A stretch of DNA of 64,000 bases from Flavobacterium defluvii (lineage in GTDB: Bacteria; Bacteroidota; Bacteroidia; Flavobacteriales; Flavobacteriaceae): assembly GCF_900129555.1 (NCBI RefSeq), contig NZ_FQWC01000003.1, positions 124,001 through 188,000 on the forward strand. The letters are read 5' to 3'. Below the pieces are notes generated by a model. That model had not been told where the DNA came from and ran no database searches. It saw only the letters and a list, made by a program, of their open reading frames with translations. The position numbers were made by a program, and so were the translations under genes. Shown here in pieces: positions 53,091-61,735 of the stretch; the stretch's first letter is position 1; the number at the start of each line of letters is the position of its first letter.

Positions 53091-55148
53091 ATGAAGAAAC
53101 AACTTAGTAAACCTTTATTTTGTGCTTTTTCTGTAATGTTTTCATTTACAGCAATCAAAGCCCAAAATGCTCCAAAAGAGCCTGGTATTAATGTATCTTA
53201 CATGAATACTAAAATTAGTCCAAGTCAGGATTTTTTTCAATATGTTAACGGAACCTGGCTGGACCAAACTGAAATCCCTAACGATCGTACAACTTGGGGA
53301 AGCTTTAATGAATTAATTAAAAAGACAGACAAAGATGTAATGTCTATTTTAAAAGATGCATCAAAAAATCCAAATTATAAATCAAATACAGATCAGGGAA
53401 AAGCTGTTAACTTATTCCTTACTGTTTTGGATACTGTTGGAAGAAACAAAGCAGGAATTACTCCTTTAAAACCGTATTTAAAAAAGATCGATGCGATTAA
53501 AAATGTTGCCGATCTTCAAAAATATCTTGTAGAAATGGAGCCGGAAGGGGGTTCAGGTTTCTTCGGAATTTATATTGGTGCCGATGATAAAAACAGTTCT
53601 AAAAACTCGGTAAGTCTAGCTGTGAGCCAATTGGGATTACCAGACAAAGACTATTATACTTCTGAAGATAAAGATTCTAAAGAAAAACGTGCAAAATATG
53701 AACTTCATGTTGCAAGAATGCTGCAGTTTATTGGCGAATCTCCGGAAAAAGCAAAACAAAGCGCTGCAGAAATCTTAGCTTTTGAAACAGAATTATCTAA
53801 ACCAAGATTAAACCGCGTAGAAAGCAGAGACAGCCGTTTGCAATATAACCCAATGACAATTGCCGAACTTCAAAAATTAACTCAGGCCATAAACTGGAAT
53901 GGTTATTTTACAGGAATTGGTATAACAAAATTAGATACTGTTATTGTTACAGAACCTAAGTATATGAAAACACTGCAAACGGTATTTACAGAAAATAAAG
54001 TAGCACAGTGGAAAGAATATTTGAAATGGGATTTGTTAAACACAGCATCTTCAAAATTAACAACAGATATTGAAACAGCCAGTTTTGATTTTTACAGCAA
54101 AACTCTAAGAGGAGCAATTAAACAATTGCCTCGCGAAGAAAAAGCATTGCAGGTTGTAAACAGAGGAATTGGTGAAGCACTTGGTAAGTTGTATGTAGAA
54201 AAAGTATTTCCTGCTGAAGCAAAAACCAAAGCTCTGGACATGATTCATAATGTTATTACGGCCTACCAAAACCGTATTAATAATTTAACATGGATGTCTG
54301 CAGATACCAAAACGAAAGCAATCGAGAAACTAAATAAAATTACCATTAAAGTAGGTTATCCTGATAAGTGGAAAGATTATTCTGCACTGGAAATTAAAAG
54401 TATTGCAGAAGGCGGAACTTATTTTTACAATTCTAAAAACTTATCAAAATGGAGATTTAAGAAAAGTATTGAAAAGTTAAATAAACCGGTAGATAAAACA
54501 GAATGGGGCATGTCGCCGCAAACCGTAAATGCTTATTACAATCCATCATATAATGAAATTGTTTTTCCTGCCGCAATTCTTCAGCCGCCATTTTACAATT
54601 ATCAGGCTGATGAAGCTGTAAATTATGGTGGAATTGGAGCTGTAATTGGTCACGAAATCTCACACGGATTTGATGATTCCGGAGCGCGTTACAATGCCGA
54701 AGGAAATCTTGTTGACTGGTGGACACCACAGGATTTAGAGCAATTTACAAAACTGGGTTCTGAATTGGCAGATCAATACAGTGCATTAGAGCCATTGCCG
54801 GGAATTCATGTTGACGGTAAATTTACTTTAGGTGAAAATATTGGAGATTTGGGCGGAATCAATGCGGCTTATGATGGGTTGCAATTGTATTTAAAAGCAC
54901 ATGGAAATCCGGGTTTAATCGACGGATTTACTCCAGAGCAGCGTTTCTTTATTTCCTGGGCTACAGTTTGGAGAACAAAATCAAGAGACGAAGCGATTAA
55001 AAACCAGGTAAAAACAGATCCGCACTCACCGGGAATGTACAGAGCTTATGTTCCAATTCAAAACGTGGATGCTTTTTACGAAGCTTTCAAAATTAAAAGT
55101 GGAGACAAAATGTTTGTAAGTCCTGAAAAACGAGTTAAAATCTGGTAA
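53091..55148 (+). CDS. M13 family zinc metallopeptidase (PepO/neprilysin-like)
   Basis: 685 residues from the chosen start, which gives a signal peptide (MKKQLSKPLFCAFSVMFSFT then AIKAQ). The N-terminal M13 domain opens with SPSQDFFQYVNGTWLDQTEI-like sequence. The catalytic domain has NAYYNPSYNEIVFPAAILQPPF, the zinc motif VIGHEISHGFDDSGARY (HExxH) near residue 527 and the third ligand in GENIGDLGGINAAYDG. It would cut peptides in the periplasm or at the cell surface. The C-terminal VSPEKRVKIW is the usual family ending. A terminator shared with the cytochrome c gene follows. Confidence 0.94.
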   Translation: MKKQLSKPLFCAFSVMFSFTAIKAQNAPKEPGINVSYMNTKISPSQDFFQYVNGTWLDQTEIPNDRTTWGSFNELIKKTDKDVMSILKDASKNPNYKSNTDQGKAVNLFLTVLDTVGRNKAGITPLKPYLKKIDAIKNVADLQKYLVEMEPEGGSGFFGIYIGADDKNSSKNSVSLAVSQLGLPDKDYYTSEDKDSKEKRAKYELHVARMLQFIGESPEKAKQSAAEILAFETELSKPRLNRVESRDSRLQYNPMTIAELQKLTQAINWNGYFTGIGITKLDTVIVTEPKYMKTLQTVFTENKVAQWKEYLKWDLLNTASSKLTTDIETASFDFYSKTLRGAIKQLPREEKALQVVNRGIGEALGKLYVEKVFPAEAKTKALDMIHNVITAYQNRINNLTWMSADTKTKAIEKLNKITIKVGYPDKWKDYSALEIKSIAEGGTYFYNSKNLSKWRFKKSIEKLNKPVDKTEWGMSPQTVNAYYNPSYNEIVFPAAILQPPFYNYQADEAVNYGGIGAVIGHEISHGFDDSGARYNAEGNLVDWWTPQDLEQFTKLGSELADQYSALEPLPGIHVDGKFTLGENIGDLGGINAAYDGLQLYLKAHGNPGLIDGFTPEQRFFISWATVWRTKSRDEAIKNQVKTDPHSPGMYRAYVPIQNVDAFYEAFKIKSGDKMFVSPEKRVKIW

Positions 55149-55160
55149 ACTCATAAATAA

Positions 55161-55190
55161 AAAACGGCGCTGATTTCAGCGCCGTTTTTT
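55161..55190. terminator. Bidirectional terminator
   Basis: AAAACGGCGCTGA (55161-55173) pairs perfectly with TCAGCGCCGTTTT (55176-55188) around a TT loop, with T-run and A-run flanks. It separates the convergent M13 peptidase and cytochrome c genes. Confidence 0.9.
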
Positions 55191-55203
55191 ATATACTAAA
55201 ACA

Positions 55204-55605
55204 TTAATTGCTCAAATGGCTGTAAATGTAAGTTTCAATTGCTTTTAATTCTTCATCAGACATTGCTTTTGTTATCCCGAAATTGGTCTGCATTACCGAA
55301 AACTGACTCGGATCAACAATAGGATCTGCATTTCCTTTTAAGAAAGTCGGAATATCTCCTTTTTTGTCTTTATAGATTTTGGCAATTTCCTTAATACTCG
55401 GCCCAATGATTTTTTGATCGGGCTGATGACATGATGTACAATTTCCTCTTCCTTCAAAAATTTCTTTCCCTAAAGCTTCCGGTGTTGTGGCTTTTGCCGA
55501 TTCTCCTTCGGAATAAGTTTCTGTAACCGTATCTGTATTTTCTGAAACTTCTTTTTTACACGATGCAAATGCTAAAACAGCAGATAATAATAATACTTTT
55601 TTCAT
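55204..55605 (-). CDS. Cytochrome c lipoprotein
   Basis: 133 residues. The N terminus has a lipobox (LLSAVLAFASCKK) and a charged linker (TDTVTETYSEGE). A single class I cytochrome c domain follows, with the haem-binding GNCTSCHQPDQKIIGPS near residue 58 and the distal Met in QFSVMQTNFGITKAMSDEEL. It would be lipid-anchored in the envelope and carry electrons. Its ATG lies two bases after the hemB stop, so it is probably co-transcribed with hemB, linking haem supply to a haem protein. Confidence 0.92.
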   Translation of the reverse strand: MKKVLLLSAVLAFASCKKEVSENTDTVTETYSEGESAKATTPEALGKEIFEGRGNCTSCHQPDQKIIGPSIKEIAKIYKDKKGDIPTFLKGNADPIVDPSQFSVMQTNFGITKAMSDEELKAIETYIYSHLSN

Positions 55606-55607
55606 CC

Positions 55608-56600
55608 TTATTTATTTAAAAGTAATGAAGCTTCTTTTGCAAAATAAGTAGAGATAATACTCGCACCCGCACGTTTAATGCAATAAAGTTGCTCTATCAT
55701 AATTTTGTCGTGATCCAGCCATCCTCTTTCGGCTGCGGCCTTTACCATTGCGTACTCACCAGATACTTGGTAAACAGCAACCGGCACATGAACGGCATTT
55801 TTTACCTCACGAACAATGTCTAAATAGGCTATTCCCGGTTTTACCATAACGATATCTGCACCTTCTTCAACGTCTAATAAAGCTTCGCGAATTCCTTCAA
55901 TTCGGTTAGCATAATCCATTTGATATGTCTTTTTATCTTTTGGGATATTTTGCGAATCAACAGGAGCAGAATCTAAGGCATCGCGAAATGGTCCGTAAAA
56001 TGCCGAAGCATATTTGGCACTGTAACTCATGATGCCAACATTGTGATGTCCGTTTTCTTCTAATGCTTTTCTAATCGCCAAAACACGTCCATCCATCATG
56101 TCGCTTGGTGCAACAAAATCAGCTCCCGCTTCAGCATGACTTAAACTCATTCTGGTTAAGGCGTCTACAGTTGCATCGTTAATTAATTGGCCATTTTCGA
56201 TAATTCCGTCGTGACCGTAAATTGAATACGGGTCTAAAGCCACATCTGGCATTACAATCATTTCCGGAACAGCATCTTTAATCGCACGTATAGTTTGCTG
56301 CATTAAACCATCTTTGTTCCAGGCTTCAGTTCCTTTATTGTCTTTTAAATTATCGCTTACTTTTACGTAGATGTTTACCGCTTTAATTCCTAAATCCCAG
56401 GCTTCTTTTACTTCTTTTATTGTATTGTCTAATGAATGACGGTAAATTCCCGGCATTGACGGAATTGCCGATTTTACATCTTTTCCTTCGGCAACAAACA
56501 TTGGAAGCATAAAATCCTGTGGACTTAAACTGGTTTCACGAACTAATGAACGTATAGATTCATTGGTTCTTAAACGGCGGTTTCTTTGTAATGGGAACAT
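55608..56600 (-). CDS. hemB: Delta-aminolevulinic acid dehydratase (porphobilinogen synthase)
   Basis: 330 residues. It joins two 5-aminolevulinate molecules to make porphobilinogen. Active-site lysines lie in MSYSAKYASAFYGPFRDA near residue 199 and VMVKPGIAYLD near residue 252. The usual zinc-site Cys positions are replaced in DVALDPYSIYGHDG (Ala/Asp types), so this is the zinc-independent, Mg-type enzyme. It is separated from the hemA-F block by the aldolase and DUF4421 genes but points the same way. A repeat copy lies just upstream, and the cytochrome c gene follows. Confidence 0.96.
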   Translation of the reverse strand: MFPLQRNRRLRTNESIRSLVRETSLSPQDFMLPMFVAEGKDVKSAIPSMPGIYRHSLDNTIKEVKEAWDLGIKAVNIYVKVSDNLKDNKGTEAWNKDGLMQQTIRAIKDAVPEMIVMPDVALDPYSIYGHDGIIENGQLINDATVDALTRMSLSHAEAGADFVAPSDMMDGRVLAIRKALEENGHHNVGIMSYSAKYASAFYGPFRDALDSAPVDSQNIPKDKKTYQMDYANRIEGIREALLDVEEGADIVMVKPGIAYLDIVREVKNAVHVPVAVYQVSGEYAMVKAAAERGWLDHDKIMIEQLYCIKRAGASIISTYFAKEASLLLNK

Positions 56601-56609
56601 TGTTTTTGA

Positions 56610-56638
56610 ATTTTAGATTTTAGAATGTAGATTTAGAT
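56610..56638. repeat. Intergenic repeat, copy 2
   Basis: Shares TTTTAGAATGTAGATTT and further flanking bases with 46698-46727. It lies 10 bases upstream of the hemB start. Confidence 0.6.
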
Positions 56639-56716
56639 TTTTCTACAACCCTGATTTTGATTTTTTATTAATTGATTATAATACTTTTGACTTTATGATT
56701 TTAACTTACGACTTAC

Positions 56717-57613
56717 TTATGTAATCGAAGCCTTGTAAATAGCTTTAATTGTATTGCTTAGCGTTGTATCAAAATAAGCATCTGATTGGCCGGCACTAAG
56801 TCCTTCAGACAATGCTCTTGAAAAACTGGCGATTAATCCATGATTGTGTTCCAGTTTATCATTGGCTTCTTCTCTTGAATATCCTCCGGATAATGCCACA
56901 ACCCGCACAACATGTGGATCAGAAATTAATTCGCTGTAAAAATTATTTACCGTTGGAATAGAAAGTTTCAGCATTACTTTTACATCTTTATCTAATAAAT
57001 TAAGCTGTTTCTGGATTTCTTCTTTTAAAATCTGCTCTGATTTTTCTTTGTCAGGGCTGTAAATATCAACTTCAGGTTCAATAATCGGAACCAGACCTTT
57101 GGCGAATATTTGCTTTCCAACTTCAAACTGCTGTTCAACAACTTCACGAATTCCTTCCGGATTCGCTTCTTTAATCACAGAACGCATTTTGGTTCCAAAT
57201 ATATTTCGTTCTACAGCTCGCGTCAGCAATTCATCCAGATTTGAAATCGGCTTCATCAGCTGAACACCATTTGCAAGATCAGCTAATCCTTTGTCAACTT
57301 TTAAAAACGGAACGATATTTTTCTTTTTCCATAAATAATCTGCTGTCCATTCGCCGTCAATTTTGCGATCCATTGTGTTTTCAAACAAAATAGCTCCAAG
57401 AATATATTGGCTGTCAAAAGCAGGGCTTTTGATAATTCTGGTTCTCATTTCATGCACAAGCGTATACATTTCCTCATCATTTGTATAACTGCTCTCTTCA
57501 ACGCCATATTGCGATAATGCCTTCGGAGTACTGCCGCCGCTTTGATCAAGAGCTGCTATAAATCCTTTTCCTGAATGCATACGATCTAATTGTTCATTGT
57601 TCAAATTTGCCAT
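56717..57613 (-). CDS. Class I fructose-bisphosphate aldolase
   Basis: 298 residues. It splits fructose 1,6-bisphosphate into two trioses through a Schiff base. Class I features are [20 protein letters not shown] near the start, [10 protein letters not shown] near residue 105, [11 protein letters not shown] near 180 and the Schiff-base Lys region [14 protein letters not shown] near 213, then [13 protein letters not shown]. The length suits the short bacterial class I group. It shares a strand with the haem genes, but its gaps (about 80-115 bases) on both sides suggest a separate unit. Confidence 0.93.
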   Translation of the reverse strand: MANLNNEQLDRMHSGKGFIAALDQSGGSTPKALSQYGVEESSYTNDEEMYTLVHEMRTRIIKSPAFDSQYILGAILFENTMDRKIDGEWTADYLWKKKNIVPFLKVDKGLADLANGVQLMKPISNLDELLTRAVERNIFGTKMRSVIKEANPEGIREVVEQQFEVGKQIFAKGLVPIIEPEVDIYSPDKEKSEQILKEEIQKQLNLLDKDVKVMLKLSIPTVNNFYSELISDPHVVRVVALSGGYSREEANDKLEHNHGLIASFSRALSEGLSAGQSDAYFDTTLSNTIKAIYKASIT

Positions 57614-57694
57614 AATAATGAAATTTAGTTTGTATAAATCCTCGTTAATTTAAGCATTTTATTCGTAATTCATTGTTTATGAGTTCTAGTTTTT

Positions 57695-58621
57695 CTATAA
57701 ACCAATTTTATCGTTAACCTTATCGTAGACTTCTTTTACTTTTTTCGGAGGATCGAATCGATAACCTACTGAAAGTTTTAAAGTAGCGATATTATCGTTT
57801 AGCCGCGGATCAACCTTATCATCCTGAGCAAAACTTACGGTATTAAGACTGGCAAAACCAAAGAAACGATCATTGTTATAGGTCAGTTTCAAATTAAAAT
57901 CGGCTTGGTACAAAGCTGAGGTATCGCCGTCAATATCATTAATTCCTGCCCCCAAAGCAATTCCTGCCCCAATTAAAACCCGATCGCTTATTACGAAATT
58001 ATAGAAATAAGATGGTGCCAATGTAAATACATACATATCTCCGGGTGACGAATCGGGAGTGTTCAAGTCCAGATTGGTGTAGTAAAAGGAGAAAGTCGGT
58101 ATAAAACTTCCGGAACTTTTAGTCTGCCATTCATTTTGACTTACTAGTGTTTTAAAAGAAAATTTGTCATTAAAAATATAAGATGTAGAACCACCAATTT
58201 TCAAAGTACGCATATTGGGCAGTTGTGCAGTTACATTATTATCGTTGACATAAAATCCTTTTTGATTGATAAAAGTAAACGACTGCATCCATTTTTTGTA
58301 ATAAAAACGAGTATTGAAATTAAAATGCTTCGAATGAGAGTCGCCTTTGTTTCCGCTAAGAAACTTTGGAGCGAAACCAACTGTAACATCTATAATTTTA
58401 TAATTCAGATTAAAACCAATCTGTTCTCTTCGGTTTGGAATTAAATTTAAATATATTTTCGGATCCTGAATATCTGAAGCAATTTGAAAACTATTAGAAG
58501 TGTCCAGATAATAAACGCTGGCAGTAATTTTATCATTATATGATTTAAAATACGGATTTTGCAAAGTATCGTTTTGGGCAAAACACCCAAATGCACTTCC
58601 AAAAAACGTTAAATAAATCAT
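57695..58621 (-). CDS. DUF4421 outer-membrane beta-barrel-like protein
   Basis: 308 residues from the chosen start, with signal peptide MIYLTFFGSAFGCFAQ. Alternating hydrophobic strands run through the protein, and the segment WQTKSSGSFIPTFSFYYTNL with FINQKGFYVND is typical of DUF4421 proteins. The end LKLSVGYRFDPPKK resembles a barrel-closing strand. It probably sits in the outer membrane; function is unknown. The first Met of the longer frame (58633) lies within the end of hemF, while the Met at 58621 follows the hemF stop by two bases and starts a proper signal peptide. It may be co-transcribed with hemF. Confidence 0.72.
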   Translation of the reverse strand: MIYLTFFGSAFGCFAQNDTLQNPYFKSYNDKITASVYYLDTSNSFQIASDIQDPKIYLNLIPNRREQIGFNLNYKIIDVTVGFAPKFLSGNKGDSHSKHFNFNTRFYYKKWMQSFTFINQKGFYVNDNNVTAQLPNMRTLKIGGSTSYIFNDKFSFKTLVSQNEWQTKSSGSFIPTFSFYYTNLDLNTPDSSPGDMYVFTLAPSYFYNFVISDRVLIGAGIALGAGINDIDGDTSALYQADFNLKLTYNNDRFFGFASLNTVSFAQDDKVDPRLNDNIATLKLSVGYRFDPPKKVKEVYDKVNDKIGL

Positions 58622-58623
58622 TT

Positions 58624-59532
58624 TTAAATCCATTCACGCTGATTTTCCAAGACGTTTACTAATTTTTCTTCTTCGCTTCCAGGTTCGGCATGATGATCAT
58701 AAACCCATTGTACATGTGGAGGTAAACTCATTAGAATACTCTCAATTCGCCCATTGGTTTTTAAACCGAATAAAGTTCCTTTGTCGTGAACGAGATTGAA
58801 CTCAACATAGCGGCCACGACGGATTTCCTGCCAGTTTCTGTTTTCCGGAGTATAATCCAGATTTTTTCTTCTTTCCACAATCGGTACATACGCTTCAAGG
58901 AAACTGTTGCCAACTTCGGTTACAAAATCGTACCAGTTTTCCATCGACATTTGTTCATTTGCTTTGCAGTAATCAAAGAATAAACCCCCAATTCCGCGAG
59001 CTTCATTTCTATGTGCATTCCAAAAATACGAATCGCATTGTTTTTTATACTTCGGATAAAACTCCGAGTTATGTTTGTCGCAAGCTGTTTTACACGTTTG
59101 ATGAAAGTGTTTTGCATCTTCTTCAAACAAATAATAAGGCGTTAAATCCTGTCCGCCGCCAAACCATTGTTCGATCACTTTTCCAGCTTCATCGTACATT
59201 TCAAAATATCGCCAATTGGCGTGGACAGTAGGAACCATAGGGTTTTTCGGGTGAATAACCAAACTTAATCCGCAGGCAAAGAAATCGGCTTCGCCTACGC
59301 CAAACATTTTTTGCATTGTTTCCGGAAGTTTCCCGTGAACAGCTGAAATGTTTACACCGCCTTTTTCGAAAACATTTCCGTTTTCTATAACGCGTGTTCT
59401 TCCGCCTCCGCCTTCAGAACGTTTCCATAAGTCTTCACGAAATTTTGCAGTTCCGTCAAGAGCTTCTAATCCGGCACAGATCTGGTCTTGTAAATTTTGT
59501 ATGTATGCGTAAAATTTGTCTTTCATTCTCAT
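58624..59532 (-). CDS. hemF: Oxygen-dependent coproporphyrinogen III oxidase
   Basis: 302 residues. It decarboxylates coproporphyrinogen III to protoporphyrinogen IX using oxygen. Signatures: GGVNISAVHGKLPETM, GLSLVIHPKNPMVPTVHANWRYFE near residue 100, WFGGGQDLTPYYLFEEDAKHFH near 125 and the C-terminal SLPPHVQWVYDHHAEPGSEEE. The start overlaps the stop of the upstream orf by one base (TAATG), which supports 59532 and indicates coupled translation; a Met two codons later is the alternative. Presence of HemF fits an aerobic lifestyle. Confidence 0.96.
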   Translation of the reverse strand: MRMKDKFYAYIQNLQDQICAGLEALDGTAKFREDLWKRSEGGGGRTRVIENGNVFEKGGVNISAVHGKLPETMQKMFGVGEADFFACGLSLVIHPKNPMVPTVHANWRYFEMYDEAGKVIEQWFGGGQDLTPYYLFEEDAKHFHQTCKTACDKHNSEFYPKYKKQCDSYFWNAHRNEARGIGGLFFDYCKANEQMSMENWYDFVTEVGNSFLEAYVPIVERRKNLDYTPENRNWQEIRRGRYVEFNLVHDKGTLFGLKTNGRIESILMSLPPHVQWVYDHHAEPGSEEEKLVNVLENQREWI

Positions 59533-59912
59533 TATTTTTTGGCTTTCGCCGAAGCAATTTTAGCATTTATTCCAAAAGAAAAAACCTTGCTTTCTTGTTG
59601 GATATATTGATAAATAGCCAAAGCTTTATCAGTAAAATTATAATTTTCTTCTTTGGAGAATTCAACCAAAATATCTCCGAATTGCTCCAAATGTTCCCAA
59701 TCAAAATGAAGACGTATTAATAAAGTGATTAAATCTTCATTCGAAAAATCAATTAAACTTTCAATGTTTAACCCGAATTCTTTCAGCTGATTTTCAATAT
59801 CAGTTATTTGCAAGTGACTCAAAGGATAAGGCACAAAAATAAGAGTTCGTAACGTTTTGAGGACGTTATCAATTCTTATTTTCTCTTCGTCTCTTAATCC
59901 TTTGTTGAGCAT
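59532..59912 (-). CDS. Hypothetical protein inside the haem gene cluster
   Basis: 126 residues, no signal peptide or membrane segment, largely helical. It opens MLNKGLRDEEKIRIDNVLKT and includes LIFVPYPLSHLQITDIENQL and LIRLHFDWEHLEQFGDILVE. I recognise no enzyme motif. The start has a clear gap upstream (76 bases to the hemE stop), and its stop overlaps the hemF ATG by one base, so its production is tied to that of HemF. A role in porphyrin synthesis or its control is inferred from position alone. Confidence 0.78.
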   Translation of the reverse strand: MLNKGLRDEEKIRIDNVLKTLRTLIFVPYPLSHLQITDIENQLKEFGLNIESLIDFSNEDLITLLIRLHFDWEHLEQFGDILVEFSKEENYNFTDKALAIYQYIQQESKVFSFGINAKIASAKAKK

Positions 59913-59927
59913 GTTTTTAAGTTGATT

Positions 59928-59983
59928 GTTGATGGTTTTTGGTTGATAGTTTTATTTCCAACAACCATCAACCAAAACTATCA
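59928..59983. repeat. Interlocked inverted repeats between hemE and the orf
   Basis: GTTGATGGTT (59928-59937) pairs with AACCATCAAC (59963-59972), and TGATAGTTTT (59944-59953) pairs with AAAACTATCA (59974-59983). The order A-B-A'-B' allows either hairpin or a pseudoknot-like fold, on either strand. Confidence 0.6.
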
Positions 59984-59988
59984 GCTAT

Positions 59989-61014
59989 TTATTGCCCGTA
60001 TTCCTTAACTGCGTCAATAAACGCTTTTGCGTGATCTACAGGGATATTTGGTAAAATTCCGTGACCTAAATTTACAATATATTTGTCTTTTCCGAACTCA
60101 TCGATCATTTCGTGAACCATTTTCTTGATAGTTGGAATAGGAGAAAGCAATCTGGAAGGATCAAAATTTCCTTGTAAAGTAATGTTTCCTCCAGATAAGT
60201 AGCGAGCATTTCTTGCTGTACAAGTCCAGTCAACTCCAAGTGCAGAAGCCCGGCTTTTACCCATTTCGCCAAGAGCAAACCAACATCCTTTTCCGAAAAC
60301 AATAACTGGAGTGATATCTGCTAAAGCATCAACAATCTGGTTGATGTATTTCCATGAAAATTCCTGATAATCAGCTGGAGAAAGCATTCCTCCCCAAGAA
60401 TCAAAAATCTGAACGGCATTTACTCCCGATTTTACTTTTTCTTTTAAGTATAAAATAGTTGTATCAGTGATTTTTTGCAATAAAGTATGCGCTGCAACTG
60501 GGTTTGAAAAACAGAATCCTTTTGCAGTATCAAAACTTTTAGAACCTTTTCCTTCAACTGCATAGCAGAAAATGGTCCAGGGCGAACCTGCGAAACCAAT
60601 TAATGGCACTTCGTCATTCAGCATTTCTTTAGTCAATTTCACAGCGTCAAAAACGTAACCTAAAGTTTCATTTACATCTGGAACAAAAACTTGATTTACT
60701 TGTTCCATCGTACGAATTGGATTTGGAATAATTGGTCCTAAGTTGTCCTTCAATTCAACGTGAATTCCCATTGCGCGAGGCACTACTAAAATATCTGAGA
60801 ATAAAATAGCAGCATCCGGAGCGATTCGGCGAATTGGCTGAACGGTAATTTCAGCAGCTAATTCTGGAGTTTCGCAACGTGTGAAAAAATCATATTTATC
60901 ACGAAGCTCTCTAAATTCTGGTAAATATCTTCCTGCCTGACGCATCATCCATACCGGTGGACGCTGAACTGTTTCTCCTTTTAATGCTCTTAAAAATAGG
61001 TCGTTTTTTAACAT
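59989..61014 (-). CDS. hemE: Uroporphyrinogen decarboxylase
   Basis: 341 residues. It removes four carboxyl groups from uroporphyrinogen III to give coproporphyrinogen III in the cytoplasm. The N-terminal signature [20 protein letters not shown] near residue 19 holds the substrate-binding Arg residues. [48 protein letters not shown] and the C-terminal [15 protein letters not shown] complete the family set. It lies downstream of hemD across a short gap filled by an inverted repeat. Confidence 0.97.
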   Translation of the reverse strand: MLKNDLFLRALKGETVQRPPVWMMRQAGRYLPEFRELRDKYDFFTRCETPELAAEITVQPIRRIAPDAAILFSDILVVPRAMGIHVELKDNLGPIIPNPIRTMEQVNQVFVPDVNETLGYVFDAVKLTKEMLNDEVPLIGFAGSPWTIFCYAVEGKGSKSFDTAKGFCFSNPVAAHTLLQKITDTTILYLKEKVKSGVNAVQIFDSWGGMLSPADYQEFSWKYINQIVDALADITPVIVFGKGCWFALGEMGKSRASALGVDWTCTARNARYLSGGNITLQGNFDPSRLLSPIPTIKKMVHEMIDEFGKDKYIVNLGHGILPNIPVDHAKAFIDAVKEYGQ

Positions 61015-61029
61015 GGTTTTTTTATGTTT

Positions 61030-61062
61030 AAACCTAACAGGTTTTTAAAACCTGTTAGGTTT
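61030..61062. repeat. Near-continuous palindrome between hemD and hemE
   Basis: AAACCTAACAGGTTTT (61030-61045) and AAAACCTGTTAGGTTT (61047-61062) are exact inverses, 16 bp each, around one T. On the minus strand this lies just after the hemD stop and before hemE. It is of the type common in Flavobacterium intergenic DNA. Confidence 0.85.
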
Positions 61063-61069
61063 GTTATTG

Positions 61070-61735
61070 TTATTTATATTCTTGAATTACATTTTCAATC
61101 ACATCTTCAATCGTTGGTTGTTTTGCAACTATGATGTTTTTAGTAATTTTATGTAAAGCTTCGGCAGTGGTTTCGCCAATGCAAAAGCAAAGCTGCTTAT
61201 GTATGGTGTTGTCTTTGAGGTAACTTTGAACTCCGGAAGGACTAAAAAACAAAACAGCTTCTGGATTTGCTTTTATTTTCTGAGGCAGTAGAGAAGTTTC
61301 GTAAACCTCAATTTCGTTAAATTTTATTCCGGCTTCTTTTAAAGCTTCCGGCAAAGTATCTCTTCGAAGATTACCGCTGAAAAAAGTATAACTTTCTTTG
61401 TTGTAAATCAACGATATAATTTCTGCCAAATCCGCTGCATAACCTGTGTAAGCCACAACATTGAATCCGTTTTCTGTTAAAAGACTTTTTGTTTTTAATC
61501 CAACACAATAAACGTTTTTCTTTTTTAGTTCTTCAGATTTTGGATGTGATAAAATACTGTGAACAGCGTTTTGGCTCGTGAAAATCAGACTTTCGTTAAG
61601 GTCTTTTAATTCGAAAGGTTTGTTTTCGGTTTTAATAAAATCGGCTTCTATTACTTCCAGACCAATTTTAACCAGCTCTTGTTTATGAAGAGGAGATAAT
61701 ACTTTAGTAGATAATATCTGAATTGAATTCGCCAT
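61070..61735 (-). CDS. hemD: Uroporphyrinogen-III synthase
   Basis: 221 residues. It closes hydroxymethylbilane to uroporphyrinogen III. HemD sequences vary greatly; support comes from the family pattern and position: NESLIFTSQNAVHSILSH near residue 50, KNVYCVGLKTKSLLTENGF near 75, YTFFSGNLRRDTLPEAL near 116, VLFFSPSGVQSYLKDN near 162 and CFCIGETTAEALHKIT near 185. The ATG overlaps the hemC stop by one base. A palindrome lies between its stop and hemE. Confidence 0.92.
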   Translation of the reverse strand: MANSIQILSTKVLSPLHKQELVKIGLEVIEADFIKTENKPFELKDLNESLIFTSQNAVHSILSHPKSEELKKKNVYCVGLKTKSLLTENGFNVVAYTGYAADLAEIISLIYNKESYTFFSGNLRRDTLPEALKEAGIKFNEIEVYETSLLPQKIKANPEAVLFFSPSGVQSYLKDNTIHKQLCFCIGETTAEALHKITKNIIVAKQPTIEDVIENVIQEYK

